Source: Augochlora pura (taxonomy: Eukaryota; Arthropoda; Insecta; Hymenoptera; Halictidae). From it: DNA of 64,000 nucleotides. A program made the position numbers and the translations under genes. The DNA lies in contig NC_135773.1 of assembly GCF_028453695.1 (NCBI RefSeq), positions 5,580,001 to 5,644,000 of the forward strand, read 5' to 3'. Below are positions 13,323 to 23,775 of this stretch, piece by piece. The notes below the pieces were generated by a model. It ran no database searches. It was given only the letters and a program-made list of their open reading frames with translations, and was not told where the DNA came from. Position 1 is the first letter of the stretch. Each line of letters opens with the position of its first letter.

Positions 13323-13589
13323 GTGATTGAAACGGAGCGTTCGCCCGCCATTTCCCCGAACTGTGCGCAAGATTCTAGCAAATCGACGCGAAAAGGGAAG
13401 GAGCGAAAGATCGAGCGAAAAGAGAGACGCACCTGGCGAAAGAGGGTGCAGTGGGGCGAGAGATCGACAATGGTATATATGGGAGAAAGAGAGAAGAAAG
13501 AGGAGAGGGGAGAAAGCGGGAGAGAGAGAGAGAGGCGAAGATCAAAGTGGTGGTCACTTGGAAGTAGAGAGACATGGTAGCAAACGCGC

Positions 13590-13623
<34 letters not shown>
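13323..13623 (+). repeat. Purine-rich block followed by (CT)n microsatellite
   Basis: Bases 13323-13575 are strongly purine-rich on the plus strand with a GA run at about 13521-13534. Bases 13593-13623 are an uninterrupted CT run. The GA and CT runs are complementary and about 60 bases apart, so they can pair as a stem. Long open frames on both strands here (Arg/Glu- or Ser/Leu-rich) come from the repeat and are not called as genes. Confidence 0.85.
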
Positions 13624-13625
<2 letters not shown>

Positions 13626-16600
13626 GTATATGTATACCGATGTTTACGCAACGGTTGCGTGCGATGAGCCGATCGCATAAGCGTTTATGCGCCAGAACGC
13701 CTCGCATCTCGTAACTTTCTAATTGTTCTTCCTGATCGGCTCTTACCGGTTGTTGCGCAATCAGGTAACCAGCCGAGTGTGGATCATCCTCGATCTTGCT
13801 CTTTCTGCCGATTACGATCGGAGCGCGACACCGTACGATTCTGTCGAGTTTTCCTGTGAAAACTCGATAAAGGCCAAAGCACGAGGATTCCTAATAGATT
13901 GACTTACGCGTCGAGCGTAATATGAGCGACAGAATTGTTTATTCAGAATCAACACATAGAACGCCGCGCGAGGCGTATTGACAGTTATTTTCTAATTTCT
14001 CATTTTTTCAGAATATTTTTAAATAATCGAAAGATCAAGTACCTTTCACCTTTAAAATGAATACGTAATTCCATTTGTTTTCACTCATTTGAACATGATT
14101 TTATTTGTTTCTTAGCGAAGCTTCGTTTCGCTAAGAACGGTATAGGAAAGTTGCACACGTAATTGATATTATAGAATATTGACTTTCTATGACATATATT
14201 GATTGTATTTAAATAACGCAATTTTATAATACTGTGTTTCACTTTTATTTAACGATTGATAATAGAAAGTTGCCAAGTTACCTCGAAACTTATTTTCGGG
14301 TTCATCAACGTCATTATTAAAGTATAAAAATGATAATATGGTAAACAGGTATTGAGATATTCTACAGTTTTGTTAGTCTCGATCGGAAAGTTACCTGACG
14401 AGAACTGCGATTCTTAATATTGTGGGTCAAGGTATGCATAATAAGATACTCGTCCACGCTTTTTATTCTATTTATAAATATAGTCCATTTTGTGCATACT
14501 GACAAGTTATAGTTTCTTATTAATTCAAATAAAGTCGAGTAAAATTCAATAAATTATTGAATGTTAAAAACTAGATATTGTTGATATAGAACGTTCAAGA
14601 AACACATTCACAATTATTTAATCATCCTTATAATTACTTAATAAATCACTACGATAATTTGCCTTCAGTTAGAAACGCGATGGAGTCATCAACCTTGCTT
14701 GTTTTTCCAATTCAAAGTCAACCAGCCAATTAATATGTACATCAGAAACACAGGATTCAATAAACACAACCGCATCGTTAAATCATTTCATTGTGAGTGG
14801 TAAATTGCACATCAAATATACATATACAAGGTTAATTATACATTAAAATGACTCGTAAACGATTCGATGAATTAACTATGCACATAAGTAACCCCCACTG
14901 CCTTCTACTATCGTATTAAAACAGATTGTGTCGTTTTGTCAGTATATGTATATTTATCAGTGAGCTCGTAAGAATATATGGATGTCCCCAGACATTCGAG
15001 TTATCAAAGCCACACAATTTGCAAAATCGTAGCACAAAAACTTGTATTATCTATGATAAATAATTCTACACAACAGAACCTGAAATATCGTAGTCTTTTA
15101 AAAATAAAAAAAATTCATCCATAAATACCGAATGAGGAGTTTACACTGTCCACGTACAAAATTGCATAATTGAGTAGATTTAATGAATACTATCAAAGGA
15201 TTTTAATGAATCCCATAATTTAATTGCAATGAAATAAAACCAATAAAATAGAAATTCTCTGAGACATTCGACACCTGATCTTACATTCACTTTAAATACA
15301 ATTTCCTGTACGATTAATTACACACTTTTGCCCAATCGTCTGAGACGATTAATCATTAACGAGCTGTACTCTCATACAATTAACATATCTGAATCATGAA
15401 GCAACGAGTATGTTAAGTAAGAAATCGGTAAAGGAAAACTGAAGGATTAGGCGCTGTTGCAGACACCTAATGGGAATCACCGGTACGATCGTTTGAACGA
15501 CGATCGTACAACTCGGACACGTCATAGGTCGCTAGAAGAGAATCGGCGCGTCGAACGTCATCGGCATCATCATATAAAAAAATTGTATAATTAGTGCGTT
15601 CACATGCACGATTGACTGCGACGTATCATTGTTACGTAATGCGGTTAGGTGCAACAGGTACCATACAGCATTACGCGGACGTTTCCGTGGACGCGGACTC
15701 TCTGTTACGGAGAACGTCATACAAGACGTTACGTAAAGTGACGCCGGTCGTCGGGATAATGGAGGAAACGCGATGCTCGCATGGGAAACACCGGTAAATT
15801 TCGGGAATCACCCCAGCTGACTCAAACATGTTTAATCAAAGAGGCATGTATCCGGCATGATTTGGTGGCGCGATTGACTGTGCCAAAGCTGAAGCGAGTG
15901 TTGTAAATAAATAATGAGTTCGTTGTCGGCAATGCTCCAAACGACATGTGTTGGAATCCGCCGAGCTGGGCGTAATTTCAATCAGGCTTCAGTATTATTT
16001 GATTTAATTATTTTAAATAATATTTGCTAAAATAATAGCGTCGTCTTATCTGGTCACGAACTATTTGAATGAATAATCATTTCTTTAATCTCCGGTCCGT
16101 CCTTTTCTTTTCGATGGCTCCGCGTGATACATTTTTCCTGATTTTATCACGAAACGAGACATTTCGCTTGCAAGGCTTTCTCCTTGTTAACGTAAAAACC
16201 GCAATTAAGTTTGCACCGCCCTGAAGAGAATACATTTTTATTCCGACACCGTTGCTCCACATCATTTAAACGAATGGGGATCCGGAAGCGGTCTCGCGAC
16301 GTTTTCACAAGGCAATAAAAGATCGTTAAAGGAAATGATATATTGCTTGCTTATCCATGGGAAGGGTTAAACGACACACCAGCGACGTTTGCGTAACACA
16401 ACGCGAGCGTCGGAGAATGAATATGACGAAGAAACGTAATTGTTAGAATAGAGAAGAGATCGATGTCGCTGGACATGTGAGCGCGGTCTAATGCCACCAG
16501 TTACGTTGAATTACAGCACATGTTAAATTCCAAGCGAGTCGGTTACGTGGATCGAAGAAAGTATCGCGGGAGAGATCCCGAGCAATGGCAACATAATCGT

Positions 16601-16706
16601 AGGAGTTCAACGCGGGATTGTATAATAACGATTAGGTATAAGATGCAATGTTTTCCGTCATGCGTGTTATCATGCATTTTATATAATAGATGAAATAAAA
16701 ACATTT
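13624..16706. other. Gene-free stretch, mostly AT-rich
   Basis: Bases 14.0-15.4 kb are AT-rich with no coding signal. The only structure I can point to is the hairpin at 14109-14137, listed separately. Bases 15.5-16.6 kb have mixed composition and no recognised gene. Confidence 0.4.
14109..14137. other. Perfect 11-bp stem hairpin
   Basis: TTCTTAGCGAA (14109-14119) is exactly complementary to TTCGCTAAGAA (14127-14137), with a 7-base loop GCTTCGT. It has no T-run suggestive of a terminator and stands alone in AT-rich DNA. Confidence 0.9.
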
Positions 16707-17118
16707 GATAATTACATTGAGCTAATTGCTGTGATGTAGTGATGGGTTTTTTAAGTATTAAGTAGACTTTGATTTTGTGCTCGTATACATGTTTGGTGGT
16801 GGTATATCTGTGGTGATTGATTTTTTTAATATCATATAGACTATAAATTGGCAAAATATTTACATTTCAAGACTATTATTACATATCGGGAAGCAACATG
16901 CACATTCTTATTTTCCAAATTAATAAAAAAATTCAGAAAATTCAATCCTCGTCTATTATCTCGAACGCTACTCAAAGTTTGAGCGTAGCCCCCTCCTTCC
17001 GTCGCACCCACGAACGATGCAGATACCACGTAGTAGTACTAAGGAAAAAATTGCTCCAAATGGCCTCAGGAACTCCTCATTTCCCGAAGTTACAATAATT
17101 TTGATACACGCTGTATAG
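16707..17118 (+). repeat. Interspersed repeat, longer copy
   Basis: The start (GATAATTA..TTGAGCTAAT) and the end (CATTTC..A..TTTTGATACACGCTGTATA) of this stretch recur at 20730-20871, where the middle is missing. The terminal TTTTGATACACGCTGTATA resembles the ends of small DNA transposons in insects, but I found no matching inverted terminus at the other side and no transposase. The boundaries are those of the shared sequence and are approximate. Confidence 0.6.
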
Positions 17119-19314
17119 CGTCGCTATATCGGCTACATTCGAATGTGAAGGGTTACACCAATTATCACGCTTTATCCACCTAATTCGGCTTTAAAGACAC
17201 GTGTGCGTCATCCAAAAGATTCAATGATGAATCAGCTAGTGCAAATGTGTTAGACCTTCAGAACTCGGCTGATCGAGAATCAGATAGATCCAAACTGCGT
17301 GTCTTTGCACCCTACAAGCTACTTCCTTCAAGAGTAATAACGCCAGATTATTTTTTTCAGATTCTTTGCTATGGATCAATACTTTTAACACGTATAAAAT
17401 TAGCACAGAACTATAAGTACGTTTCTATTAGAGACGGATCGACATCTGACTTTTAGATTCCCTCTTTTGTTTTCCATCTCTTTTTCATCTCTTTTGTCGG
17501 GAAATAAAATCTTGACAAATTCTTTTCAGAGAATCGAATTATCAATATAGTTACAATTTACGTCTGAGAATCTCGTTAATTGCTTTCCCTACCGATTATC
17601 ATTCTTACGCGCCGTGTCGCGTATTTCGCGTGTCTGTGTCCGGGAGTATCGTCAAACCTTTCAAAGCCAGCACGCGCTGTACATGTAATGACATGTACAC
17701 GAATTTAATTGAATCCGAAACAGACCGAGCAACGCATCTCCAATGTTAATTGACGAACAAACCATAAAGGACCGGAGCAATCATAAAATGACGCACGCGA
17801 CGGGCCGCTCAACATTTATAAGTTCCTTTCCCGCGGGTGAACACACACGTGCGTGCAAACACGTTGTCCCCTACGAAAATTAATATATCGGCCAGAAATG
17901 TTTTTGTATTCAATTTAACATTTGAATTTACAAAACTGAAACATTTATTTGGAAGTGATTTTTCGGGAACCCGTTATCTGCATCACGCAACTAGTTTTCG
18001 TTGTCGATCAAGTCCAAATATCGTTGTAAGCCCATTTTTATTTCAATGTTATTCATTGATGGCGATGGTATATAAACAAATCGTACTGTTTCGCAAATTT
18101 TTCCTCGTAGCTTCTCGGTACTGTTTACAGTCGTGGAAATCAATCCAACACTGTTATCGTAAAGCAAAATCATTATATATACAACTAGTTTCCTGAAACA
18201 GTGCATACATAATCGATGGGAAAACTGTCCTTGAGTTCGCGTCTGCACAGCATTCGATCCGCTTAGGAAGTCCGGACAACTTCATTTATCGCGAATAAAT
18301 CGCGGCCCTCGATAAGTGAATCATTAAAAGTCTTACGCCACGATCTCGGTTTTTATGGGAGTTACGCCTAATCAGGAATTCCCAGAGACCGAATCTTTCG
18401 GCCCATTACTTCGTACGGTCTGATACGATCGGTACACGTTTACGGGGGGAGGAGGGGGGGTTGGATTCGGCGAACAAAACGCGCGAGACGCGAAAATCGT
18501 TTTCGTCGTGAGTCAAGAAATTCTGAGTTGTTTGTCTCGAGACCGTGATGACATGCCGTTAAAGGTTTCATCAGACGAATGTTGTCGACATTGAGGGAAA
18601 ATGTTCCGAACAATGCCATGGGAGTGCGTGTGGAAACGTTTTGTTCTGTCACTCACAGAAAAACTCGTGACAGGGCGATTGCAAGTTTCCTCTTTGAATG
18701 ATACGGAATATCGTTCCTGTTGTTTCCGCTCTCCGTAGCGAGAACATTCTAATGCGGCATGCCAAGACAATTAATTTGTGCTTGCAACGGGTAGAAGAAA
18801 GTTTTCGTACACCTTTCAGAACGGAATAACTTTTTCGTAATAAAGGCCAAGAGATCTGAATATTTGTAAGACGTTAGAGACGTTAGTTTACTAGACAATT
18901 CATTTTCAAAAATTGCAACTGCAAGATGACAAAGCTTAGAAATCGCCTTTCATCTTCTCATTTGTGCATCAAGGGAACTGTTCAAATATAGAGGGATAAC
19001 GAAGGATTTTAACAACAAAGCAACTAGAACTTCCGCTTCAGTCTTAAGTTTCACGTTTCTTGTTCTTAGTTTCGTCGAACTTCCTGAGATGTTGCAAACA
19101 TAGTGCGTTACCAAGGTTTCTCACCTTATACACGGTGTTAAGATTCGTTGACGTCCAGATGTTTAATTACAGCCTTGCGATCGTATCTGCTGATGAATCA
19201 TTTGTTACTACGAACATTGTTGGGGCTTCCCTAACGCTGGATTTAGCTACTTTGAGAGTCAACAATGATTTTTCCCATTTTTTGCGTAACATTGAACAGT
19301 TCTCAGGAAACTAT
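17119..19314. other. Gene-free stretch
   Basis: No gene is supported. An inverted repeat TGTACATG/CATGTACA with a 6-base loop lies at 17678-17699, and a G-rich tract lies near 18444-18461. Open frames at 17.8-18.2 and 18.4-18.8 kb carry no recognisable motif. Confidence 0.4.
17678..17699. other. Small inverted repeat
   Basis: TGTACATG at 17678-17685 and CATGTACA at 17692-17699 form an 8-bp stem around a 6-base loop. Each arm is nearly self-complementary. Confidence 0.9.
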
Positions 19315-20450
19315 TAGATTGGTGCATATGAAATGTCGGATTTTTAAGCGAGTACATAAAACTGCATATCTTTTTTCAAACGCTATTAATTTAATCAAAA
19401 TGTGCCCCATTTGTTTCAATACACTTTTCCCTACGCGAGTTTAATTCATAAGTGTCTGTCTTCAAGAAATTCTGATTTTTCGGATCAATAAACTGTAGTA
19501 TGGAATTTTTCAGACTGTCTCCATTTACATACTGTTTAGCCCACAAAAACTACGCATACGTCGTACAAAACAATTGCGAAATTAAATGAAGTCAAATATA
19601 AAATTTCATAAAATATAGATCTTTCGCCAAGCGACTTTCGCTATTTTAAACATTTAGGACAGTTTTTACGGGCTAAATAGTATATAGTATTCATACAGGA
19701 TAAATAGTATATAGTATTCATACAGGATAAATAGTATATAGTATTCATATGCACCAACCTAATAAAATGCACTTTATCGCATAAGATAGAAATACTATAA
19801 GCCAGAAGATTTATTTCGATTTATAGCGCTCGACGGGCGAGCGTCGCTGTGGACGACGGGTATTGGAGCGCGCAGTATTTTGGGCGGATATATCCGCCAG
19901 CGGTCCGCTAAGGGTCTCTAACGTCTGAGAGGTAGAGGGGATGTTACGAAAATGCGGTGAAATGCAAGCGCTGAGCTGCTCAACATGCTTCGCGCGGTTT
20001 GTAATGGAACAGCCACGCGCCGAGGGCAAACCTACTGGCAACATAGGAGAGCTGACGTCAGAGAAGAAAAACTCAAGTGTTTACGTTTTTCATGCTGGTG
20101 TTCATTCTATTTCTCTTAATCCCGACATTATTTATGACAGGTCGCTGTCACTTTCTTCAGTCGAACAACGTATAATGGCAACATTGTCCTAAAACTACTC
20201 CAAATCTGCCCGAGCTTTGACGGGCTAAATAGTATACAAATGAAGACACTCTGAAATATTCCATAACAGAGTTTATTAATTATAAAGATCAGAATTTGTT
20301 TAATACAGACATTTCTGTATTGATATCTTGTTGAAAAGGGTGTAGTAAAGCAAACGGGGCATATTTTGATTAAATCAACAGCTTTTGAAAAAAGATATAC
20401 AGTTTTATATATTTACGTAAACATCCGACATTTTATATGCACCAAGCTAA
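19315..20450 (+). mobile_element. Non-autonomous mariner-like composite element, copy 1
   Basis: The element starts TTAGATTGGTGCATATG and ends with ACCAAGCTAA, directly flanked by TA on both sides (19313-19314 and 20451-20452), the target duplication of Tc1/mariner elements. Similarity between the ends continues inward for roughly 240 bases as imperfect inverted arms (shared blocks such as ATATCTTTTTTCAAA, AATTCTGAT, TTTAGCCC). A GC-rich core of about 400 bases contains the palindrome GGCGGATATATCCGCC (19883-19898) and TGACGTCA (20053-20060). No transposase frame is seen; the open frames in the core have no domain. A third terminus (GCACCAACCTAA ending at 19762, followed by TA) means that 19315-19762 could be a smaller nested element. 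A related copy in the opposite orientation lies at 37873-39023. Class II assignment is from the ends only. Confidence 0.85.
19674..19749 (+). repeat. 27-bp tandem repeat inside copy 1
   Basis: Three units beginning TAAATAGTATATAGTATTCA, the last one cut short where it runs into the internal terminus. The inverted copy at 38.6 kb has only two units, so the number has changed since the copies separated. Confidence 0.95.
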
Positions 20451-20452
20451 TA

Positions 20453-20729
20453 TAATTTCGCGAGTACGGATTATCCGTTCACAAGTACCGCAAATATTAA
20501 TTGTACTCTAAGCAAACTATCTCTTCGTGTCTGTAGGCTTATTTTAGAAACAAATGATCTTCGAACAAAACATTGTTTTCTTTTTCGTTTGCAAGAATGA
20601 AAATTGTATGTTATTGATACTTAAACTAGGAATATTATACATTTATGACAAAAATGGAGAAAACCAATTTGAAACAGTGGGCAAATGAAAATCATTGAAG
20701 TGTACGTAGTATCTACCTACTCGTAAATC
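20453..20729. other. Short gene-free spacer
   Basis: AT-rich spacer between the mariner-like element and the next repeat copy. No feature is seen in it. Confidence 0.5.
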
Positions 20730-20871
20730 GATAATTATATGGAGCTAATGGCTGTGAAGTGGTGTTGGGTTTTTTGAGTGTCAAGTAAACTTTGATTTTG
20801 TACTCGTATTCAAATAACCTCGGCAATCCCTCATTTCCTGTAAATACGAAAATTTTGATACACGCTGTATA
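20730..20871 (+). repeat. Interspersed repeat, internally deleted copy
   Basis: This copy shares its start (GATAATTATATGGAGCTAAT and the following TTTGATTTTGT.CTCGTAT) and its end (TTTTGATACACGCTGTATA) with 16707-17118 but lacks most of the middle. It lies in the same orientation, about 3.6 kb away. Confidence 0.65.
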
Positions 20872-23541
20872 TCCTCCTGCGTAAAACTAACCTGGATAGT
20901 CAGAGAAGTCGCGTGCAATTATTCAGGAAAATGTACTACAAATGTAAATCCATGTTCGTGTGACAGCGCCATTCACGTCATTCCTTAATTGTATGTAGAA
21001 TAGCGAGTTGCGAGCAACCGGTCGTTGATCATATCCAGCCAAAGTCTCGTGAGAAACCGCAGAAGTGGATTAAGTAGGTGCAGACTCATTAACTCTTTGT
21101 TCCGTCGCGGCAGTGTTAGTCTTCCTTGTGACCTGTTTTCTACGTTGAAACCGCACTACACCGCAGATATTTAAACAATCACTTGATACCATATTTCAAC
21201 GAAAACATTATCTACTAACGGAAAAATCCGTGGCAACGGAAAATTTCGCAAACGTGAAACAATTTGCGCGCATGCGATGTTGATTAATTCGGTCGTGCCG
21301 ATCATTAATGCTGACTTTTGGCCAACGACCGAATCGAATTTAAATTAATTGGTGCGCATCGAATAAAGTTGTCAACATCACGCCTCGTTTGCAATTGAAT
21401 GAATAATGAATAAGTACAATGCGATTGGGTATGTAAACAATCAGGTAAGCTGCTATCACAATGCACCGAGTTGTGGTAATTAAACTATGAACCGGCGAAA
21501 TCAGGTGACCAATCAATATGTTGATGATCAAATTGTTCAACGAAAGCAAGTGACTAAATATATGACGGAATTAACTTAAAATTAATAGAAACGTTTACTT
21601 TCGTCAAATTTGTTGTTTCGGTGAAGTGACTATGTCTGCTTCTAGAGTCCGCTAAATTACGTTTCACATTTAATTATATTATGAAAAATGTTCTATGTAA
21701 TGGACATGGACTGTGAACCTTATAATCATTGAAATTAAAAAGATTAGGATATTATTAACCAAGTCCTCGAGTCGCGAGAATTAAATAATGGGTTTTTCGC
21801 CGTCCATTAAAAGCTACTGATCTCTATACCAAGGATCTACAGCTCATAAAAATCGCCAATTAAAAATGTAAGATAATTCCACAGATTACGTTGTGCAGAT
21901 TTCTAGAATCGTATAACTTACCGAATGATTATTATTAACGAACACGATGAAAATAAAATTAGAAGGACGAACCCGAGTTCATGATTGATCGTATAATATT
22001 TGATTCCGAACATTATGCATCCACAAGTCGTCCGTGCGAATGAATGAAACTTTGATTAAATATTCGAGAAATTGGAAACACATCGTCTGAATCTATTTCT
22101 AAAACACTTATCGTCAAACAACAGTCTTATTGCAATTTACAAAGGCAATTAAACAGTAGGTCACTGTTTCTATCAGCAATTTCACTGCATTGGAATCAAA
22201 ATTGAAATAATCTCGAATATAATTATAATTTACAACTTGTTGTACTCGAGACCACGTCACATTCCATTTTCTTCTCCGTACGCACGAAAATGAATATTTA
22301 AATCATAAACTGATGAATAAACTGTACTCTTGATAAGAAGAATATTTACGGAGTTAAGGAATCGTTCTTAGTCGATATAAGTAATATCGCTAAAACGATT
22401 GTTATAACACATTCACTGATCACTTGCGACGCATCATACACAATGCATTCGGTTTAGTACCACTGCAATCGGTGCACCATTGTGTACCATGTACAGTGTT
22501 AGACACACGATTAGAATCAGAGTTCAGCGACTTTTATGTTAATCCTCGCACGCACCTCAAAATTACTTGCACAATTGATCCTATGATACTATCCACTCCA
22601 TTCAATATTAATTCAACCCATATTTTAGTTACGGAACATCCGTTAGACACGCATCGGTTGCCTATTTACTACAATTCCTTCAACGATTCGTCATGTTCTT
22701 CTATCTACTAAATACATTTAAAAAATTGATACAAATGTCTTTCGATTGGACAATATCGCGTAAATCATTTGCACGAAAAATCATCGATACTGAAGCTTTA
22801 GAATTACATATACGCTTAATTGCCAACGTAAGGGTTCAAAGACTTTTTCTGCATCCCTACGTTGCGTCGTATTTTCTCAGGATACCCGACCATGCCTGCT
22901 CGGTCATGGCTCCTGACTCACCCTGTATTCCACCAGCCGAGTTATATTAGAACATGTGACGAGAGACTTGACTCGCGACGTTCGCGGGGTCACTCCGTTG
23001 CTTCTCCTTTTTCCCTGGTTTTACATGACGCAGACGGATTAATTGCAGCGGGGCAGGGATAAGGGCTGCGCGGCTGGTCAGCGAAGGGACGACAAAGCGG
23101 TGAAAGTCGCGAACAAAGGAAATCCTTCTCGCACAAGGGTGAAACAAGAAAGAAAGTTCGAGGCTAGCGAGGGCTGCTCACCCCGTGCCGTAACCTCAGA
23201 GCTTAACATATTACTTGCTTACAATTAGTCGTACTTTTTAAATCGCAGGTAACAATTGTTTTTAGTATGTCTTCGTAATAATAATAATAATGACATTAGT
23301 GGTTTCGTGGTGCTAAGTCCAGCATCAGGGATATTTATACCAAACAGAAAAAGTTAAAGATTAGGAAGCCAATCATATGCTTCGACAATAAATGTCTAAT
23401 ATTTCCAATAGTGAACTTTTGTCTTGGAAATTGTGAGAAGAATCGTCAAAACAGAATAATCCCCAGAATATACGATGACGGAGTCCTATGGGGCGGCTGA
23501 GAGTTGGCTGACAGCGGGGTCGTTAGAAAAGTGGCAAGAGT
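20872..23541. other. Gene-free stretch
   Basis: Mostly AT-rich DNA. A GC-richer part at 22.9-23.2 kb gives overlapping frames on both strands with no conserved motif. An (AAT)n run of a few units lies near 23277. Nothing else is supported. Confidence 0.4.
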
Positions 23542-23775
23542 CTACGAGCATATCGCGATGCGCTCCTGCACCTGGTGTTTGAGCGCATGCATGTATTTAC
23601 TCTCCAGCTCGGCGAGATAAGATGCGAAGAGCAGACAGCTCGATCCAACGTTAAGATACCGGCTGAAGCTTTCCACCGAGTCGATTATCGCGGGACAAGA
23701 CAGGGTCATGGAAAGGGTTAGGCGGTTCGGTTCTTGTTGATATCGCGGCAGGAAGCGAAACGCTTGGAACGACAT
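23542..23775 (-). CDS. Hypothetical 77-residue ORF
   Basis: I do not recognise this frame. It reads MSFQAFRFLPRYQQEPN, a middle with CPAIIDSVESFSRYL and SSCLLFASYLAELESKY, and an Ala/His/Gln-rich end (QVQERIAICS). The mixture of hydrophobic and charged residues looks more like a helical protein than the frames around it. The local sequence (23.47-23.80 kb) is richer in GC than its surroundings. The ATG is the first after an in-frame TAA four codons upstream, and an acceptor-like CTGAAGCAG lies about 30 bases before it. A possible donor (CACCAG|GTGCAG) lies before the stop, so it may be one exon of a longer minus-strand gene. No signal peptide or known domain is visible. It may also be chance. 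Confidence 0.3.
   Translation of the reverse strand: MSFQAFRFLPRYQQEPNRLTLSMTLSCPAIIDSVESFSRYLNVGSSCLLFASYLAELESKYMHALKHQVQERIAICS

Noticed and set aside
13100..13707. 192-codon and 110-codon minus-strand frames
   Set aside because: They read through the same GA/CT-rich block and show repeat-derived low complexity.
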